From the NCBI GenBank assembly GCA_000934385.1, contig KN880457.1, positions 1 to 64,000 on the forward strand: a DNA stretch of 64,000 nucleotides, written 5' to 3'. Within the stretch, counting starts at the first letter, position 1, and each line of letters opens with the position of its first letter. Positions 59,201 through 64,000 of the stretch are shown one piece after another. The DNA comes from Cylindrobasidium torrendii FP15055 ss-10 (Eukaryota; Basidiomycota; Agaricomycetes; Agaricales; Physalacriaceae). Under the pieces are notes generated by a model that saw only the letters and a list, made by a program, of their open reading frames with translations, made no database searches and was not told the origin of the DNA. A program made the position numbers and the translations under genes.

Positions 59201-60448
59201 CCTTATCCGCTAGGCCTGCCTCCCGCCTGTGGTCAAAAGTGTCATCGTACGCAAACACGATACAACGGAGGAGTTGTGTGTGCAGGAGCGATGCTCGCTT
59301 TGTGTCGGCAACGGCTTGGGTAAGCTGGAAGAAGACTGTGGCGGAAATGTCGTGGGCGATAGCGGTCCAGCCAGAAATAACAATCAGCGCAGAGATGAAG
59401 GGGATCGTCCAATATGGGCGTGCAGTTTTGCGAAAGTTCTCGGGTCTGAGGGCCATCTTGAGCCTAGCATTGCGGTCTTGAGAAGTGGACGTCGACGAAG
59501 TCGTGTTGACGAAGGTAGCGATAGCTCTGGCCAGCGTGAAAGAGCCCTGTCGCTCCGTCCTAGGCGTCCTGAGCTTGATTTGTGCAGTACTCAGAATGGC
59601 TTGTAGAGCGACGGGATGGACGGTGGAATCGGCGTCAAGTGCCATTTCCAGGATTCTTGGGTAGGTATTTTTGCCAAAGGAACGGAGGAGTTTGAGATGT
59701 TTGGCACAGATAATGTGAACAGTCTTTAGCAAAATTAGCAGAGTGAGATCAGATGCGGGTGAATACATACTCTGAGGCATTCCGAACGAACCTTGTCATC
59801 CTTGCTCGACTTCAGAATGGATGACATGTTCGAGGACAATTTCTCTGCAGCTGCAAGGAAGGCTTCCTCTTTAAATCCGTTCTGACGAAGGAAGAAGAGA
59901 AGAGCAATCTGGCCCTTGGACTTGAGATCGGGGGGTGGTGCTGTGGTGACCAGTACCGCTGCAACGGCCTTGGCTAGCAAGTGATCGGTGTGGGCTAGGA
60001 ATGTGGTGAGACAACATTATTGGGACGTATCGAAACACATACTTATGAAACCAGCCAGGGCGGGAATACGCGATATGCAGGTGACAACGTGAATGGCGAG
60101 AAGGGAAATCTCGAAGTGATCCTTCATGACCTTCGCCGCATCTTCCAAGCTCAAGCCTGCTGAGTCGACATCAACTGGGTGACCAAGTCGCTTCACACCA
60201 TCGATGAGTGCCTGTGCAATCGACCCTTTGCATAGCTCGGTTGCAGCCTCGATATGTTTGACCTTGTCCTGGAAGTCGGGGTGGTCGCTCGCTAGGCTTC
60301 GGGAGAGCTGGCGGTAGGCCTTGAGCAGTTGTGATGTGGAGATATTGTTGGACTTGATTAAGGCGTCGCAGATGACTTTGAGGGGTTGGATGAGCGAAGT
60401 GGACGTGGTGTTCTTAACGGTGGGGATGTTTCGCGGTTTGGATGTCAT
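56249..60448 (-). CDS. Large HEAT-like protein with acidic repeated tail (Rif1-like hypothesis)
   Basis: Eight exons: 60448-60043, 59994-59771, 59723-58758, 58713-58232, 58177-58064, 58014-57702, 57651-57370 and 57316-56249; 1284 aa, all in phase. Seen: the first ~930 residues are alpha-helical with irregular HEAT-like units (for example KHLKLLRSFGKNTYPRILEM; SGGVGEAVLSVILRRVKEE; STWEIIARVRFNPLRPYQ). The last ~350 residues are disordered with many basic stretches (KRQREATPTPGPKSKKR). A KSRVRFPSPP segment fits the RVxF docking motif for protein phosphatase 1. Four acidic units follow, three with M(E/A)MSQSRD. No named domain is certain. A helical array plus a PP1-docking tail recalls telomere/replication factor Rif1, but the order differs from the usual fungal Rif1 N-terminus. 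Nuclear location is likely from the basic clusters. Confidence 0.75.
56565..56845 (-). repeat. Four imperfect acidic protein repeats (MSQSRD units)
   Basis: Within the tail of the HEAT-like protein, units of about 22-29 codons begin MEMSQSRDC, MEMSQSRDC, MAMSQSRDY and a degenerate MEMQSQARDD, each followed by an acidic run. The nucleotide similarity shows local tandem duplication. Confidence 0.8.
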
Positions 60449-61020
60449 TGCAGAATAATATATGTGCAGAGCACTGTAGGTTGTGGTATTGAGCTGGCAG
60501 AGTTAACTAGGGATCATTGTGAGCGTGGCCAATATTATTCGGAATACAATCACGCACGCAATGCCTTGAAGGATGTGGAGGGTGGATACAGTGGTCTTAA
60601 TTCCAGATATAAAACAGAAGCATGCGAAGAATATGATACGAGGAAGTGGTTGAGGCGACGTCGGGCCTCGATACGCGTTAAGCGCGTGTCCAGGTGGTGG
60701 TTAAGAAGAGACCAGGGAGATTGATCGGCGCCGGACAATATTCGGGCCAAACAGATCGTTTCTCTGTGCACGTGAGTAAACGCCAATAGAATCTCGGTGG
60801 TATTAGATCTTGCTGCAATACAGTTGCGGTACAGGCGTATTATATAATATGTACGTCCACCGCCGTTAAGACCGACTCTGAATATGGCAGCAGTGCTCGA
60901 GCGTTTGTGTTTGTGTCTATTTAGTATAAACTATATAGGACATCAGCTACGATTGCTCCTTTACGCTTTCTTCCCTTCTACCACCACATCCTACCCAATT
61001 CTTCTGAAATCTTGCTGGTC
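60449..61020. other. Divergent promoter region, nothing else recognised
   Basis: 572 bases between the HEAT-like gene and the first Kre9-like gene. Contains an AT-rich 'tagtataaactatatagg' stretch near 60919 that may be the TATA region of the plus-strand gene. Confidence 0.4.
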
Positions 61021-61571
61021 ATGATGTTCGCCTTTATTGCTATCGTGTCTTCTTCGCTTGTTACGGCTGCAACTCTTCCCACGACCCAACTCGCCCTTCG
61101 TGATGTCTATAGCCCAAGAATCACATATCCAATCGCTGGTTCGACCTGGATTTCCGGAGAAATGACTACAGTGACTTGGTAACTCATTCTTCGTTTTCCC
61201 CTTAGGCGATGTGCTTACCGCGGTGATGTAGGGACACGACCGACGCGCCGGTGAACATCACCAACCCGAACGGCCGTGTTGTCCTCGGCCAAAAGACAAC
61301 TGGAGACGACAGCGAGCACCTCGGTAATCAATATTCCATTCCTTCTACAGAATCGCCCACTGAGATCCCCAGGCGAGGTCCTAGCAGAAAACTTCAGCAT
61401 TCTGGACGGTAACATTTCGTTCACTATCCCCAACGTTCCTGAGAGCGACGACTATATCATCGTCCGTGAGTACACCCTTCGACTGATCCAATGACTGCTG
61501 ATTGACGAACTTTCAAAGTCTTTGGTGACTCCGGGAACGCTAGTCCCAAGTTCAACATCGTCCACGCCTAG
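61021..61571 (+). CDS. Secreted Kre9/KNH1-like cell-wall protein, copy 1
   Basis: Seen: four exons 61021-61178, 61232-61323, 61373-61465 and 61519-61571, in phase, 131 aa. Signal peptide MMFAFIAIVSSSLVTAA, then RITYPIAGSTWISGEMTTVT, NITNPNGRVVLGQK, ENFSILDGNISFTIPNV and DDYIIVLFGDSGNASPKFNI. The 'P.aG..W..G....W' start and 'VP.V...DDY.VVLFGDSGN.S..F' end are the pattern of small secreted Ser/Thr-rich Kre9/KNH-like proteins in mushrooms. It ends soon after this block without a GPI tail, so it is probably secreted. Next to it lies copy 2 in the same orientation with the same exon plan. Role in wall beta-glucan assembly is family-based and unproven. Confidence 0.82.
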
Positions 61572-61890
61572 GTTTGAGTTGCTCCTCGTAGGATGGCTTC
61601 GACACGGGGGACACTGCTCTCATACTTAGCTTTCGGATTGCTATTTTGATATGTCGTCGTCGCCGATTTACATCTTGTATGAAATAGAAACTAGAGTGAA
61701 CTCATGAATCAAATCAGCCATTGAGCGCTGGGCGCTGGGCGGCCACAAAGGAACAAAAAAACAGCGACTTTTCGCTTGAGCTACGCTGTTGGCCGTATAA
61801 AGGGCGTTAAGGGGAAGGAGCGAGATCGCCCACTACAATTCTTCCCTCTCACCACCGATACACTCTTTTGCACAACGCTCATTTCCCGCC
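61572..61890. other. Spacer between the two Kre9-like genes
   Basis: 319 bases. Contains a TATA box at 61796-61803 and a 'gagcgctgggcgctgggcgg' near-repeat at 61725. Nothing else seen. Confidence 0.4.
61796..61803 (+). promoter_or_regulatory. TATA box of Kre9-like copy 2
   Basis: TATAAAGG, 95 nt before the ATG at 61891, followed by a pyrimidine-rich leader (CTTCCCTCTCACC). Confidence 0.55.
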
Positions 61891-62473
61891 ATGCTGTCCG
61901 TCCTCTGCACGCTGTCCTCCCTCCTCAGTCTTGTTGCCGCCTACCCCACAGCGAACAAACCACAAACGTTCATCGTGTGGAACCCCAGAATAAGCTCGCC
62001 CAGTGATGCAGAAGAGCCTTGGAATTGGGCGATGGGAGAACGCCGCAACATAACATGGCGTACGTTCTGCCGACTTCTCGCTGTTCTCTGGAATAATCTC
62101 GTTATGAAGTGACCGACGACATTCCCGACCAGTTCAGGAGCACGAATAGCAAGGCCATCCTTGGGTACTGGGACGACCAGAGTCCGGGCGAGAATTTGAA
62201 CTTTGGTGCGTTGCATCTCGCCGGTGCATCTCGCTGTCTCTGTATTGACGCTCATCGACAGACCAACCACTCGCTCAGGATTTCCCGCTCGTCGACGGTT
62301 GGGTCGAAGCTGAGATGCCATGGGAAATTGAAGCCAGAGAGTACTTCTTCGTTCGTGCGTGATGGTCATGTTTCTTCCTGGTCTTTGCTGAACTCCAAAT
62401 GCCCATCGTAGTCTTCGGCGATTCTGGAAACAGGTCTCCGTCTTTCAGCGTATACGAACCCGAGGAAGAATAA
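61891..62473 (+). CDS. Secreted Kre9/KNH1-like cell-wall protein, copy 2
   Basis: Seen: four exons 61891-62059, 62110-62205, 62262-62354 and 62412-62473, in phase, 139 aa. Signal peptide MLSVLCTLSSLLSLVAAYPT, then WNPRISSPSDAEEPWNWAMG, RNITWLTDDIPDQF, ENLNFDQPLAQDFPLVDGWV and EYFFVLFGDSGNRSPSFSVY. Exon number and the phases of introns 2 and 3 match copy 1, including a 93-nt third exon in both and the last intron before LFGDSGN, so the two arose by tandem duplication. The rest of the protein has diverged strongly. No GPI tail, so probably released or wall-bound. Function as for copy 1, by family only. Confidence 0.82.
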
Positions 62474-62673
62474 TCCCTTGGTCAAGCCACCCCTCTCTTG
62501 TGCACACGGACGCTACATTCACTCATCGTTATACCCATCCTCGTTATACCTGTATCATCGTCAAACTAGACATCAAATAGACACACTGATAAACACGGAC
62601 TACTCCCCGGGGGCATGTAAAGATGTTGCTAGATATGCACGCGAAATATGATAGCTGCCTATATATGCCATAT

Positions 62674-63556
<883 letters not shown>

Positions 63557-64000
63557 GGTCGTAAGAGGGCTTTTAGTGAGGGTAGGTGACAAGGCGGAAA
63601 GAGCGAAGTCCACGCGTGGAGAAAACGCGATCGGGCCTCACGCGTTTGGACATTGACAACGAGGTATGTACTCAGACTCTGATTTCGAGTACAAAATTCT
63701 AACCCTAAGAATTCTAATGAAGTTTGATGATAAAGATATGATAGCAGAGCGTATGGATGAAGATGGTTAAGAGTACAGTGCAAAGAGTTCACAAGGGTAT
63801 CGAGATGTCCAAACGAGAAAGTCGAAAGTGCGCTAGCAAACAACTAGCCAAATCACTTTCGCTGCCCCTTGACTATCTCACTGAATATCCTGTGGAATGA
63901 GGATGTGGGCTGCGCGCCAGTCAGCGCATATTTCTTGTTGATCAACGTATACGGTCTGCCTGACGGTCAGTTAAATCTTGGAACGAATGGAAACGACGTA
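63557..64000. other. Right edge, no complete gene
   Basis: 444 bases upstream of the EXPERA gene. A minus frame (63843-63349) reads through its first exon in another frame and is not taken as coding. No TATA box recognised. Confidence 0.35.

Noticed and set aside
58843..59481. 212-codon plus-strand open frame
   Set aside because: Antisense to the large HEAT-like exon; no motif and no promoter.

Overview
The window reads as nuclear DNA of a filamentous basidiomycete, most likely an Agaricomycete. The genes are densely packed and cut by many short introns, mostly 45-60 nt. Donors are often GTGCGT or GTACGT and branch sites look like CTGAC/CTAAC. The families fit as well: a multi-exon P450, GH30, Nudix, ISWI, PX-PB1, small secreted GPI proteins and a phi-like GST. 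I rebuilt exon structures by hand from splice signals, reading phase and family motifs. I count 33 protein genes and one actin pseudogene. No CRISPR array, rRNA, transposon ORF or convincing tRNA was seen.

Layout. 0-12 kb: a secreted TNT-domain protein truncated near the left edge, a three-repeat Myb factor, an XPA-like protein, a decayed actin gene, a PX-PB1 protein, a Nudix hydrolase and a FRA10AC1 homolog. 13-24 kb: an NAD(P)-binding protein, a complete ISWI remodeler with 19 coding exons, a membrane protein, a 7-TM-like gene with two uncertain splice junctions and an F-box-like protein. 24-36 kb: GH30 glycosidase, NDUFAF7 divergent from eIF6, a P450 with an altered I-helix motif, an acidic unknown protein and PGS1. 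36-49 kb: an unknown protein, SHMT, DPP5-type peptidase, Cdh1-type APC/C activator, GST, an FMP52-like protein and a basic unknown protein. 49-64 kb: two related GPI-type secreted proteins, a calponin-like protein, a cyclopropane-fatty-acid synthase (CFAS), a tiny membrane protein, a 1284-aa HEAT-like protein, two tandem Kre9/KNH-like secreted proteins and an EXPERA sterol-isomerase-like protein.

Most genes are unrelated housekeeping functions, and no biosynthetic cluster or defence island is evident. Functional themes are mitochondrial assembly and lipids (NDUFAF7, PGS1, FMP52), chromatin and cell cycle (ISWI, Myb, Cdh1, HEAT-like protein), and cell wall or secretion (GH30, DPP5, four small secreted proteins).

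The most unusual signal is splicing. The CFAS gene appears to need a one-nucleotide exon (54485) and a 7-nt exon (54843-54849). The SHMT gene needs an 8-nt exon (38313-38320). All are inferred from splice signals plus restoration of conserved protein motifs; RNA data would decide.
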